A stretch of DNA of 64,000 bases, taken from the NCBI GenBank assembly GCA_964017125.1, contig OZ024909.1, forward strand, positions 70,031,728-70,095,727, read 5' to 3'. This DNA comes from Flabesymbios commensalis (lineage: Eukaryota > Annelida > Polychaeta > Terebellida > Flabelligeridae). Shown here piece by piece: positions 13,301 to 23,189 of the stretch. Under the pieces are notes generated by a model that searched no databases, was not told where the DNA came from, and was given only the letters and a program-made list of their open reading frames with translations. Every line of letters starts with the position of its first letter. Position 1 is the first letter of the stretch. A program made the translations under genes and the position numbers.

Positions 13301-14137
13301 GCATCCATTCAGCTCTGGGCAGGGCTTCATGCTGGCGGGATACAGTCTTACACTGTCCCAATGCCATTTAAATATTGGCCAGCGCTGAGACTATGGCCCG
13401 AAATCAGACTAATGCATGCTACACCGACAACACATTGTACAAGCTGACACCAACCCAATATCTGTTAAATATTGGGCCAGCGTCGCCGGTGCTGGCATCC
13501 ATTCAGCCCTGGACAGGGCTTCATGCTGGCGGGATACAATCTCACACCGTCCCAATGCCGTTTAAATATTGGCCAGCGGCGTAGACAATGGCCCGACATC
13601 GGACCAATGCATGTTACAGAGACACATTGCAGGGTCAATGGTGAAATGGGTAGCATAGTATTAGTAGAACTAGCACGATCCCTTGATTTAAAGCTGGGGT
13701 AATGCTGGCCCGCCGTCTGTGACGCTGGCTCACATTCAACGTGTTGCCAAACACGACACGTTAACCCAATACTGGGATAATGCTGGCTCGGCGTCGTAGA
13801 CAGCATCTGGTCATCGTCTTACAGTCTTATGTCAGCTGGAGCTGGGAAATCCACTCACTACCGCGGACACACTGAGCAGCCAGAGGTAAACCAATATGTC
13901 CCCTACACTGTCTACAGAGCGGTATACATAATTAACATACATTTACCTGAAATATGGACTGGCTGCTGACAAAACGTTGCACTGTATTGGTATATTGACA
14001 TCTCCAATACGAACTGTGCCATTACACATGTTTACATTCCGTCTATCCTTGTTTAGATTATCCAGTATAGATTGAGCATGTAATGCCCGCTGTACTGTTC
14101 TTGATGAATAACCATTATCAGTTGTAGATGAATCCAT
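7382..14137 (-). CDS. GAN: Gigaxonin (KLHL16), BTB-BACK-Kelch CUL3 adaptor
   Basis: Substrate adaptor of a cytoplasmic CUL3 ubiquitin ligase; in vertebrates it controls turnover of intermediate filaments and other cytoskeletal factors. Exons in coding order: 14137-13947, 11029-10861, 10213-10050, 9966-9607, 8617-8469, 8181-7382 (1833 nt, 610 residues; human about 597). BTB covers about residues 39-145, BACK about 150-255, Kelch repeats about 310-590. Gigaxonin-like signatures rather than general KLHL ones are NEDNIQDILQASD, LKEMCC, LSSGEQYDPHTNTW, GKLYESVECYDP and SPLKERR. The ATG is the first in the exon, with a short leader before the BTB domain. Four introns are GT-AG. The one after exon 5 begins GCAAGT, and using GC is the only choice that keeps the Kelch frame (EAG-GCLYAVGG). 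The fourth intron carries a MITE. Confidence 0.93.
8463..8468 (-). other. GC 5' splice site of GAN intron 5
   Basis: Read on the minus strand the junction is GCCG|GCAAGT. Exon 5 must supply one base to the next exon, which starts GAGGATGT, to give the conserved Kelch glycines; only cutting before GCAAGT does this. The nearby GT three bases further on would shift the frame. GCAAGT is the usual consensus of GC-AG introns. Confidence 0.85.
8898..9029. repeat. Tandem duplication, 66-bp unit x2
   Basis: Two near-identical units of 66 bp, each starting CATGCAAAGTTTC or CATGTAAAGTTTC and ending CAGT(C/T)TGCGAGAC. Lies in GAN intron 4. No further copy seen. Confidence 0.8.
9343..9576 (+). mobile_element. 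MITE family A copy (CTTGA hairpin)
   Basis: Full-length copy in the GAN intron after exon 4. It starts TTAACCGTTATCCTGCTAAG and ends GATCAGCAGGCAAAGGGCAA, inverted relative to each other. Near the left end an internal hairpin, TTTTCAACCACGTGAGGTTG against its partner, brackets GTCTCGTACCGTGATCC. Other copies: 16721, 25253, 40584, 42748, 43075, 44995, 50485. Confidence 0.8.
11089..11331 (+). mobile_element. MITE family H copy
   Basis: Starts TTAACCCTTTCAAGCCTGAA and ends CTTAAGGTGTTAA. It holds a strong internal hairpin with arms CATCTTCATCCACTACAAG and CTTGTAGTGGATGAAGATG. A diverged copy in the other orientation is at 55024-55192. It shares the TTAACCCTT end with families A and B. Lies in GAN intron 1. 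Confidence 0.7.
11850..12075 (-). repeat. SINE-2 copy
   Basis: On the minus strand it reads a tRNA-like head with B-box GGTTCGAATCCC at about 11965, then the tail GTGTTCCAAACTGTTCAAA and GTACTTTGCACTATAAA. The copy at 45066-45430 shares the tail words TCCAAACTGTTCAAA and TGTGCACTATAAAG. Lies in GAN intron 1. Confidence 0.75.
12120..12690. repeat. Interspersed repeat family G with internal duplication
   Basis: The word CCAACAATATGGAGATGTGC occurs near 12305 and again, one base changed, near 12538, giving two diverged units of about 235 bp. Each is followed by a TTTTTGTGG(A/G)CGCAAAA-like segment. A related stretch is at 43320-43640, also with GGGGATGTGCAAGTGAGA and TTTTTTGTGGCAC. Superfamily unknown. 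Confidence 0.6.
12758..12846. repeat. Palindromic 30-bp unit x3
   Basis: Three head-to-tail units of CCGTTTTTTGTAAACAAAAA plus ACTTGAGA. Each is nearly self-complementary (GTTTTTTGTAAACAAAAAAC). It forms alternating hairpin sites next to family G. Confidence 0.85.
12840..12960 (+). repeat. Interspersed repeat, GATGTCTCC family
   Basis: Runs from GGAGATGTCTCCCCTCC to AATTAATGTTAATAAAGG. The segment at 53085-53175 is its reverse-complement relative (GGAGGGGAGACATCTGC, and AATAACATTAATTACAAAA with CTACATCTATTAGCTATC). Short dispersed repeat of unknown class. Confidence 0.6.
13245..13632. repeat. Tandem duplication, 194-bp unit x2, of palindrome-family C
   Basis: The word ACAAGCTGACACCAACCC starts at 13245 and 13439. 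The two units agree at most positions. Inside are the family-C words ATATTGGGCCAGCGTCG and TTTAAATATTGGCCAGC. Lies in GAN intron 1. Short open frames over this stretch are by-products of its GC-rich repeat. Confidence 0.8.
13688..13812. mobile_element. Family C palindrome, two half copies
   Basis: A right-hand half (AATGCTGGCCCGCCGTCTGT) is followed by a left-hand half starting AAACACGACACGTTAACCC and reaching TGGCTCGGCGTCGTAGAC. Both centre words match the family-C consensus. Confidence 0.65.
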
Positions 14138-14300
14138 GTTTATTAATACTTAATTTTCAGTCCCTATGGAAATGATTGTTGACCATGTATGTTTCTTCTT
14201 TTTTCCATACTTGAATTAGCCTATTTATATTTAGGCCTATGGTGATGTTCTGAAAATATAAATGTACAAAATCAATGGTCACTAATCCAGTGAAGAGAAT

Positions 14301-14374
14301 AAAGCTGTGGAAGCTATATACGCAAATTATTGTATATATACAATAATTTGCGGATGTGGCCTCCACAGCTTTAT
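14301..14374. other. 74-bp near-perfect palindrome upstream of GAN
   Basis: Arms ATAAAGCTGTGGAAGC and GCCTCCACAGCTTTAT, with a perfect inner part CGCAAATTATTGTATA / TATACAATAATTTGCG and no loop. It lies about 165 bp upstream of the GAN start codon. It could be a mini-transposon or a cruciform-forming site in the promoter region. No other copy seen here. Confidence 0.75.
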
Positions 14375-14580
14375 ATAGATATATAAACTTGAAGTACTTA
14401 TATGTGACATTGGATCAAACATGTATAATTAACATTTATTTTACCTCATCACCTCCGACTTTTAAAAAATATGCACCTTACTAAATTTGAACAAGAGTCC
14501 CGTCGTCCAACATAATCCCCCAGCGTACTCAGTACGTACGTCATACATTACATTCTGCCTAGTTTACGGCAGTCCACACA

Positions 14581-15062
14581 TTCATGTTAAGCCAGTGATA
14601 ATGTATCATATATGTAATTACGTATATATGTATATTGGTCGCCATGCGTTTCCGATGTACATACTGTACGTGTCCTTTTAATAAAGGATAATAAATAGTA
14701 ATAATAAGTTGTCGCGTTTATGCGATATATACATTCATGTTGAGCCAGTGATAATGTATCATATAGGTATTTATGTAAATGTGTATATTGGCTGCTACGC
14801 GTGTCCAATGTACATACTGCACATGTCCTTTCAATAAGGATAATAATAGTAATAATAAGTTGTCGCATTTATGCGATATATATACATTCATGTTGAGCCA
14901 GTGATAATGTATCATATAGGTAGTTATGTAAGTGTGTATATTGGTCGCTACGCGTATCCAATGTACATACTGCACATGTCCTTTTAATGAGGATAATAAT
15001 AGTAATAATAAGTTGCCGCGTTTATGCGATATATACATTCATGTTAAGCCAGTGATAATGTA
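14581..15062. repeat. Satellite, 152-bp unit, about 3.2 copies
   Basis: The unit start TTCATGTT(A/G)AGCCAGTGAT lies at 14581, 14734, 14887 and 15038, so the period is 151-153 bp. Each unit ends with AATAATAAGTTG(T/C)CGCRTTT. The minus-strand open frames here repeat with the unit and are not genes. Confidence 0.92.
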
Positions 15063-15650
15063 CATGTATTAGTGGTTTATGAACTGTTAGGTGTGCGCTG
15101 GTCATCTCTTGTGTCGCAGCCTGCACATTCCTATTATAGATACGTTGACCATATATTTGACATTCTCTAGTTTCCATTGATAATGTCTTATGAGTCTGTG
15201 GATGTACATACAGGATTCTACAACGACTGGACATCGGAGGCGATGCCATAACCTCCTGCCCCAACTTCGTCAAGCTGGGGATAAAAAAAGCTGCAATGCA
15301 AAAGTTTTACACCATCCTTCCCAGTGGTCCATGGGATCAATTATCCGGCACAAAAAAATACCAGGAGTGCTGTCATCTATTGCATCACAGCCTGCTAATC
15401 ACCAGTTAGCAGTTCATTGAAACCCACTACACCTCACAGATTCATGATTGTGATGGATAAGCTGCATGAACAAAGCTTCTGGCACTCCATTTTACACAGG
15501 ACTGAACATTTTAGTGTATTACAAACTTGAGGGAGCATATATTTCTATTTTACATTTATTTATACACATCTTAAATTTCTGACACCACAATTTTGCTCTC
15601 CATACACAATATATTTTGCCTAAACTTTTCAGAAGCGGAAGTGCTAATAA
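15063..15650. other. Intergenic stretch, nothing recognised
   Basis: No repeat shared with the rest of the window and no supported coding sequence. One short plus-strand frame (15190-15420) lacks splice sites and similarity that I can recognise. Confidence 0.5.
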
Positions 15651-15814
15651 CACCATTCAATCTCCAAGGGGGAGGCTGGACTGTTTTTGGAATAAATGAT
15701 TTCGGGCGAACTCTGCATGAAATAAATAATTTACTTCAACTTTACCATTTTCAGCACGCCGCCGAGCCGGGTTGAAATGAATAAGCCCCTTGGAGATTGA
15801 ATGGTGGCCCCCTT
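15651..15814. mobile_element. MITE family E copy 1
   Basis: Inverted ends CCATTCAATCTCCAAGG and CCTTGGAGATTGAATGG, then GTGGCCCCCTT outside. The interior has GAAATAAATAATTTACTTCAA and GCCGAGCCGGGTTGAAAT. Family members: 18944 (one-ended) and 19100-19341. The ends differ from those of the 19100 copy but match each other. Confidence 0.8.
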
Positions 15815-16050
15815 GACACCAATAACAGTAACACTTTTAATTTGGATTGTGTGATGCCCCGATTTTGTAAGTGGTGGGGGATTTCCACAATTCTAGTTTT
15901 GACAATAGAAGCATTTTCGGTGAAAGATGTAAACCCCTGGGGATTTTTATTTCATGATCAGTGGATCTATACCAGTTTTTGTATTTTGCTGATCCTACTA
16001 CTACTCCTACTACTGCAACAAATCAGAATGTTAAATGTAAAGATAACTCC

Positions 16051-16353
16051 TTTAAAGAGACTCAATCAGGCTAAAATCATTTAAAAATCGGTGATTTTTA
16101 TTTTGGCCATGATGTAAACATGTCCATAGACTAGAACTGCAAATTTTTTAAATTGTTGTGTTGCGCATTTCGAAATTCACACATTTTTTATTTTGGACAT
16201 GCTTGTCCGAAATAAGAAATCACAAATTTTGTCTCTATATTTCGCTTAACTGGTAAATGCGCAGCATAAAAATGTAAAAACTTGGTCATATTAAGAAGCC
16301 AAAATAAAATCAACGATTTTTTCTATGATTTTAGCCTGATTGAGTCGCTTTAA
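16051..16353. mobile_element. MITE family D, long copy
   Basis: Ends TTTAAAGAGACTCAATCAGG and CCTGATTGAGTCGCTTTAA form inverted repeats that extend through CTAAAATCAT. The interior shares GTAAACATGTCCATAGA with the 24443 copy. Confidence 0.8.
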
Positions 16354-16489
16354 GCTGTGCAAATTAAAATAGGTTACTGCAAATATCTAGCATCAAAAAT
16401 TTAAAACGGTGAGTTCAAAAAATTTTACTCTCCCCATAATGACATATATCCCCCACTAAAGTTGAAAAATCAGTAACATATATTTCTAG

Positions 16490-16648
16490 TCCTCAGATGT
16501 TGATGACACAATGACCATGGTGAGTGATGCAACTCAGATCACAGAATGGTCTGACAATGGATGGGTGGCAGTTAGTAGCCATGGTATAGCTTATAGAAGG
16601 AGCTTTGTTTGTTGTCCATGGAGACACTATGTCTATGGCCATTGGTAG
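16490..16648 (+). other. Exon-like open segment, unidentified
   Basis: After a plausible acceptor (ATATTTCTAG) the frame stays open for 52 codons up to TAG. It begins SSDVDDTMTMVSDATQ and includes WSDNGWVAVSSHG. A good donor (ATG|GTGAGT) would alternatively cut out a 30-nt exon. I do not recognise the peptide. It could be a real exon, a decayed gene fragment or chance. Confidence 0.25.
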
Positions 16649-16720
16649 TACAGTGGTCTCCCACCCCAGTGGGTTTTCCCAGTTTGGAAGTATTTACAAA
16701 ATTCTTTGAACCGGATGCTT

Positions 16721-16972
16721 TAACCCTTTAACCGCCAAATTATTCAATTGGAATTTTCACCCACTTGAAGTTGTGTCTCGCTGACGCTGTCTTAATGACA
16801 ACTTCAAGTAAGTGAAAAATTATTCAGATTTGACAAAATGGAGGTCAACTCTTTTCAAATCATGCTGATTGATGTCACATTATGGCTTTAACATGCTTAA
16901 AACGCGGTACTGAATGTGGTAATAATTGAGTGAAAAACCCAATATATTCGACACTGGCGGTTAAAGGGTTAA
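16721..16972 (+). mobile_element. MITE family A copy
   Basis: Starts TTTAACCCTTTAACCGCC and ends GGCGGTTAAAGGGTTAA, a perfect outer inverted repeat. The internal hairpin arms are TTCACCCACTTGAAGTTG and CAACTTCAAGTAAGTGAA. Confidence 0.85.
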
Positions 16973-17344
16973 TAGGGATTTCTTCTTTTCCCCGCTGTAA
17001 GTGATTGATGTCATCGTCACACGCGGCTTGTTATACAGGTAGACTCCATGAGACTGGTTGGTATGTGTAATGAATAGTGAGCGCACTTTGATTAACTTCA
17101 TAGCGCACATTTGATAAACAGGAAACTTACCAGCAAGTTGTCGGGATCATTCTACTAATATGTCAAGGCTAGGCTTTAACTTTAACCATATCAACCCTTC
17201 CAACAGTTCCTATCTTTTTCACTGTCACTGACCGACAGTTCATCAGTTGGTAACCAGTCGTTTAGGCTCTCTGCCTGTTTGCCCCTCTCCGGTTCGGCTT
17301 CTACCCATTCGGCCCTCTGAGTAATATATGGCAATGCCTTTGGT

Positions 17345-17400
17345 GGTCTACACCACCCCCCACCCCCCCCCCCGGACATTAAAAATCATGATACGCTATA
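17345..17400. repeat. Poly-C tract
   Basis: An almost pure C run of about 20 bases at 17357-17373 in otherwise mixed sequence. One of eight long G or C runs in this AT-rich window. Confidence 0.8.
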
Positions 17401-17423
17401 TCATGTCCCCTACAATGTAGGCC

Positions 17424-18177
17424 TAGGGGAGAGTCGGGTTAGTTGAGCCACTTTTTAAAATATTTTTTCTGGTGTTTTCTCAGTTGATCACAGAATGGTT
17501 GGTATAACTTAAAAACATGACCATATGTTACATATTATGTCCAACATCAATGAAAGATAAAAAGAACATTTTTAAAAAAATTATGGATACACAACTGAGT
17601 GTTCACAATTGACAAATGTACATGCCAACATGTTATTTTATTTCCAGAGAATGCAAAACTGAAAAAAACACTTCTGTACATCACATAGGGGTCAAATTTG
17701 TTGAGACATCTCTTCTAATCCCCAAGTGATACAATAGGCATTATAGCCTGTCTTGCGCTGCATGGAACATTATTTGGTTGAACTTACCCCACAACAGCCA
17801 TATTGGAAAATAAAATGTAAAATTTTGTGACATTTTAACATGTTTAACATTTAAGGATGAGTGTTGCATTGACATAAAGCTATCTTTATGTATTTGACTG
17901 TCTAACCCTTTAGCAACAATGTACCGAATCCCTATTGCTTCCGTAATAATAATGCAAGAATTATAATATCAGAATGCTACTGACTATAGCGAAAAATGGT
18001 TTTTGAACCACAAAACTCTGTACCTGCAAAATGATCCGTGCTCACAACGTGGCCATGTGACTAATATCGCAGTTAATCACCAGGTGGTGTTAAACCTTTT
18101 TTTCAAGTCCCATGTGTAGAAATGTGAGGGGGTGCATCATGTAACCCTGTGGCTCAATTAACCCCTTTCTTCCCCTA
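17424..18177. mobile_element. Non-autonomous DNA transposon, 754 bp
   Basis: Terminal inverted repeats of about 28 bp: left TAGGGGAGAGTCGGGTTAGT then TGAGCCAC; right, read inward, TAGGGGAAGAAAGGGGTTAA then TTGAGCCAC. No transposase frame inside. An internal GAACTTACCCCAC echoes the ends. Superfamily not assigned. Confidence 0.75.
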
Positions 18178-18850
18178 CCTGTTTGGCCCCTGGATACAGA
18201 TTATGTAAGCTGGGGCAGGGAAAGTTAAGTATAAAACAATTGAAAACATGCTTGATGAATATTTGAATGCATTATTTCATTCACAAATCAAATAATATTG
18301 ATCAATAGATGTGATGATTGAATATAGATGTATAGGCCTATATCTTCTCTTGAGTAGCCTACTGTGTCATCTGCTCTGGAGTAATACTCACCTATTCCGG
18401 ACAACTCAACTTGTGTCATCTGCTCTGTTCTGCTATAGGGGTGAATATACAATTTAAGGATCATTTAGTGTCTTTTGGCTATTCTGAACGCATTTATTAA
18501 TTCTGTGGGTTCAAATTTGTTTTCTGTTGTCCTATGGGCAATACAATAAACTGAGACAAAAAAATAATTTAATATCTTTAATCTTTAATATATTTAATAT
18601 ATTTTTTATTCAACATGCAATGTGCCAAAATACTCGAATTTGTACACAAATGCAATGTCCCCCAATATCTAACACCTGAAACATAGACTAAATATTGTAA
18701 ATAACTCACCCCCGCGTTATTTTGTAGCGCAATTGTTATGACTTATGTACAATGGAATTTATTCATCAATGACGTTCAGACATGAACTCAATATATAAAG
18801 TTGCCAAAGATGCATTTACTGAGGCTCTTTAGTTGTCTCACGTCACCCGG
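18178..18850. other. Intergenic stretch, nothing recognised
   Basis: AT-rich. Only a short repeated word (TGTGTCATCTGCTCTG, near 18365 and 18412) stands out. No coding signal. Confidence 0.5.
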
Positions 18851-19160
18851 TCAACTCAGCAACGCCAGTGTTATCTAAACTCCTCAAGTTGTGGTGTGAT
18901 ACTATTCAATTCATTCTGCTCTACTCCCCCTCTACTAACCTGCTAAGGGGGCCACCATTAGATTCCCAGGGGGGGCAGGAGTATTTTTGAAATAAATAAT
19001 TTCCTGTCAACTCAGCAACGCCAGTGTTATCTAAACATCTCAAGTTGTGGAGTGATACTATTCAATTCATTCTGCTTTACTCCCCCTCTACTAACCTGCT
19101 AAGGGGGCCACCATTAGATTCCCAGGGGGGGGGGCAGGAGTATTTTTGAAATAAATAATT
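18851..19160. repeat. Tandem duplication, 156-bp unit x2
   Basis: TCAACTCAGCAACGCCAGTG starts at 18851 and 19007. Each unit runs through CTCAAGTTGTGG and into the left end of a family-E element, so the insertion predates the duplication. The first E end (18944-19003) is cut off; the second continues as the complete element. Confidence 0.85.
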
Positions 19161-19341
19161 TCGGGCGGACTCTGCGTAAAATAAATAATTTACTTCAATT
19201 CATGAACTGTTCCATATAAACATGTAATAAAATGTGAAATTTTCAGCGCGCTGCCGAGCCCGGTTGAAATAAATAATTTGCCCGCGACAAATACTCCTGC
19301 CCCCCCCCCTCCGGGAATCTAATGGGAATGGTGGCCCCCTA
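19100..19341. mobile_element. MITE family E copy 3, full length
   Basis: Ends AAGGGGGCCACCATTAGATT and AATCTAATGGGAATGGTGGC are inverted. The interior shares GAAATAAATAATTTCGGGCG and GCCGAGCCCGGTTGAAATAA with copy 1. Confidence 0.85.
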
Positions 19342-20026
19342 ACTAAACGTTATATTGTTCAGTGAAACTTTCACATATTATCGCCCATGCCATGGCGTAT
19401 TGCTAATAATCGAACAGAGGCAGAGGGTTACAAAAAACTCTTTCCCAGGTTATATATAAATATACAATAAAATGCCTTTTGCCGTGTTTTGAAGTGCTAG
19501 TGGTCAAACAACATAACTGTTTAAACTTTATTAGTGGCAGAGCCTACAACCTGTAGGCCTAGCCCTAGTACAACTAATGTTTACATGTTTTTATTAAATG
19601 TCAGAAATATATGATGAAAAACCGGAATTGTGGTTAAATTTATGTGATAGTAAATAAGTGGTACTCATTCTCCACACTTGTCGCTGAGGTCAATCCCCGC
19701 TTACATCTTTGAATGGAGGCCCGTCATATGGGGGGCTGAAAAAGCTGAAAAATAACCCCAGCAATATCCTCCAGAACCCGCAATATTGCACCAATTTGCA
19801 GATAAAAATTAAAAAAAAAAAATCCTACGGGGCATGCCTCCAGACCCTCCTAACCTGCGTTTCCCATTTGCTCAACTCCAAATAATATGAACTGGCCAAA
19901 ATAATAAAAAAGAATAAATTCATACATTTTAATCGCATCAAAAGTTACAAGAGAGACTAACTAAGGCGGGGGGTGGGGGGCGGATCATCCCATTTGTTAT
20001 TCACGAAATTTCAGGGAGAGGACCTC

Positions 20027-20127
20027 CCTGCAAACACGAGGCTTTGACACAATGTTGTTTTAATGACGTCAAAGATGGCAGACCAACAATAATACAACAT
20101 TGGGTTAATGTATCGTGTTTGCTGGCA
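20027..20127. mobile_element. Family C palindrome
   Basis: Outer ends GCAAACACGAGGCTTTGAC and ATGTATCGTGTTTGCTGG, inner CACAATGTTGTTTTA / ACAACATTGGGTTAA. About 100 bp, hairpin-forming, no coding. Confidence 0.75.
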
Positions 20128-21092
20128 ACTGTGCCTGTGGCGGCTGCTGCGAACACTGCTACCACAAAGATAATAATAATATTTGTCTTACATTTCATTC
20201 TGTAAAAATTCAATGCATATTGTATGGCTGATGAAGGCGATTTTTTATTATTTTATGCATAATAATTATTAAAAATACATGTGTAATTGCTAACAGAGAT
20301 TCTGAAGAAATACACTTCAAATATACCTTCCATACGTGAAAAGACTAGCATTATTAATTGTCAATTGATTCGGGTTAGGCATACTTTTAGACTAATAGGT
20401 AGGCCTATATAAATAGGCCTATATACAAGTCTTCATTAAATATTGGAACGCAGACTAGGCTATGGGATAGGCATTGGCTTAGTGGTGGCCTAATAGGAAT
20501 GTTGAAATAATACCTTATAAAAAAAATTTGTAACCTTTCAAAACAACAACGTTACGTAGCCTGCCTAACATTATGAATTATTATCTTTTATGGGTAGGCT
20601 TAGTCCCATACGTGACCCATTGCATTCTGGGCCAGCCAGATCACTTTCCTGGCTCGCGGCGGGCCAGGAACGAGGCTAGGGTAGGCTAGGCCTATAGCTA
20701 CATCAATAAATCATAGGTCTGGATAGGCCTAAAGGCTATAGCTACAATACATAAATAAATCATAGGCCTATGCCTAGCCTACAATCATATAATACATCTC
20801 TCTCTGTCGCACATAACGTTACCAGGGCCTACATAGGTCCTATCATTGATTAGGCAAAAATACCTTTGTTTCCAATTAGCCTACCCGACCAACCATATTT
20901 GACCCCAAAGTTTTCAGGCAATTTCTGAAAAAAAAAAATAATTTTTTTTTGCAATTCTGCATTTTGGGCCAATTTGACCTTTTTTTCAAAGTGTAATTGA
21001 AAAGAGAAAGTTTCTCTACCTAGTCCTACCCTATTTTGGAGGGCCATATAGTCTAGGTCTACCGGAATAAAAAAAAATAGAAAAAAATCAGT

Positions 21093-21522
21093 AGGCCTAT
21101 AGGTCATACGCCCAATATCGCGAACCACGCTTTTTGCCATTTAAAAAATATTTGGTGACTTAAATTTTATTTTTTTCAATTTTATTCAACTTGCCAAGTT
21201 ATCCGGCGCCTATTTCTGCAGTTTTTTTGGCAAAAAATACTTTACATCGTCTGATCCTTTCTTTGTCATGTATACTGACAGGTGCAAGTCATTCATCATT
21301 AGAGCGGTGGGCGATATCAAGTGAAATTCGCGAAAAACCTTATGCATAACAAAGAAAGGATCTCCCAAGTTGAAATATTTTTCAAACAAAAATTATACCT
21401 GGAGATCGCCGGACATGTTAGTGAGTTGAATAGAGGTAAAAAAAAAATTTCAGCTGGTAAATATTTTTTAAATGGCGAAAAACGTGGTTGGCGATATTGG
21501 GCGTACGACCTATAGGGCCCTA
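21093..21522. mobile_element. Long inverted-repeat element, about 430 bp
   Basis: Left arm starts CCTATAGGTCATACGCCCAA and passes TTTTTGCCATTTAAAAAATA. The right arm is its inverse, with TATTTTTTAAATGGCGAAAA and TTGGGCGTACGACCTATAGG. The outermost 58 bp match almost perfectly and similarity continues inward. Two open frames, one per strand, are the arms read as protein and are not genes. Confidence 0.8.
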
Positions 21523-21896
21523 GCCTAGGCCTATGTCGGTATCTAGCCTACCCTGTTCCGGTAGGCAGTGTGATCTGAAACACAGGTAGGCCTATTTGTT
21601 TTGCCTTTAATATTGGGGAGCTTGGTGATTCAGTACGAGGGGGGGGGGGGGGGAGGGGCTTGCGATCCCACTGTGTAGGCCCCTATTCCCTTTTTCACTT
21701 GACACTTGTTCATAGGTCGGATAGCTACGATCTACCCCCTTCCAGTTCCAGACATTTTCAGGTGGCGTCTATATTTTTAAACTGGGTGTAGTATATTTAT
21801 AGGCCTAGACAGGGTGTCCACAAGGATTTGAGACTTGCAAGTCTATCTAGGCCTAGACTTGCTCTTTGAAGCATCATGCTGCTTGCATTGCGGATT

Positions 21897-22032
21897 ATGA
21901 ACTGAAACTTTGCCACTGACTGAAATGAACTGACACTCACACACACTGTGTCACTCACTGTGAATCTGTCACTGTGTCAGTGACCCTTCACTGAAAATGT
22001 CTTCACTGACTTGTCTTCAGTGACAAAGTCAC
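21897..22032. repeat. CACTGA-rich degenerate repeat
   Basis: Many short words CACTGA, TCAGTGA and CACTCAC in both orientations. A similar stretch at 32035-32140 stands directly before a minisatellite. Confidence 0.65.
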
Positions 22033-22463
22033 AAAGGTAGGCCTATGCTATTCACTGCATTAATTTTTAAATTGAAGTTAAGTCTTTCACAGTAGGCCCT
22101 ATGAGTAGACCTATCAGTAGAGTAGCCTAGACTATCATAGGCTAGCCAAAGGCCTACAGAATGTCACTCTAGGATAGTCCATACATGTAGTCTAGCGTAG
22201 GCCTACTGAGGCTAGTCTACTTGTTTTAACTTTGTCTTTCTCAGTTTTTGTGAGACAAGACAAATAATGTGTACCTGAGAAATTGAATGTTTGCCCCCCC
22301 TGGTGAATATTCCTGTCACTTGACTTGGAAACCTTAGCAACCAGGGACTGTTGCGCATGGGCAGTGGGTATGAAAGTGACAGGAACTAAATTCTGACAGT
22401 CTTTTTTCTCAAGGAACACTGTGTGGGAAACTTGACCTTTGACCCGTGCCCATGTTGCCATAA

Positions 22464-22503
22464 GGCCCACGGCCCCTGGGCGCTTCGCGCCCAGGGCCGT
22501 GGG
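22464..22503. other. GC-rich perfect hairpin
   Basis: Arms GCCCACGGCCCCTGGGCG and CGCCCAGGGCCGTGGGC around CTTCG; one unpaired base. About 80% GC in AT-rich surroundings. It has no T-run behind it. Related short words (GGCCCCTGGGCC) appear near 28063. Confidence 0.8.
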
Positions 22504-22784
22504 CTATCAATTCAAGCAGTATTTTACAGGGGTCCAATTAACTTATTTAGAAAATACCCCCAGCAATCCATTAATGACCCCCCGCCCCCCCCTTCAAAAA
22601 TTTCTAAGCACGGGCCTGGTAAGCAGGCGTGATTAATAAAGCCAAAACCATACGGTATTTTTGGTTAAACGTTTTCCTATGGCCGAATCAGTTCAGAACA
22701 CACTAGAAGGGAATTTTTACTTTCCAAGGGATCTATCACAAGGTGACCTGGGTGGCCCGTGATTTTTAGACTTTTTTTCAACTA

Positions 22785-22875
22785 CAGTGGAGACCCGGAA
22801 ATCGGACCACCTATGGGACTGACTGAAAGTGGTCCCATTTTGGAATCGGTCCGATATGTGAAACCAGCCAACTAT
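22785..22875. mobile_element. Pogo/Tigger-like element end
   Basis: Starts CTACAGTGGAGACCCGGAAA and contains GGTCCCATTTTGGAATCGG. The mirror end occurs at 29500-29720 (ACCGGGTCTCCACTG). No transposase frame. Class inferred from the CAGTGGAGACC terminus. Confidence 0.5.
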
Positions 22876-23189
22876 GAATGGAGAGATACTAGTCAGTCAG
22901 TTTATAGATATGCCTTGTTACCTGTTGGCTGGCTTTAATTTTTAGTTTGTCAACTCGACAAACTTTTAAGCTGGTTTTCCACACAAACGTCTGTCGTTAA
23001 CTTCCGCTACTATCTGTTCTGTCTGTGCAATGTCAGAAGGCAATATCTGCTCCCTGGTATACTAGGCATTTACTGCTTTTAACTGGCATCTCGTCTCTTC
23101 CAGCCATAGCGCTGCCAAAAGGCCGTATTTATTCACTTGTAAATCAAGTATATACTTCCTTTCCGCTGATGTCACTGCCTCCTTTTGGC

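Noticed and set aside
14587-15273. Minus-strand frames with repeated peptide segments
   Set aside because: They repeat exactly with the 152-bp satellite and have no start or splice logic.
20850-21515. Two Lys-rich open frames on opposite strands
   Set aside because: They are the two arms of one long inverted-repeat element.
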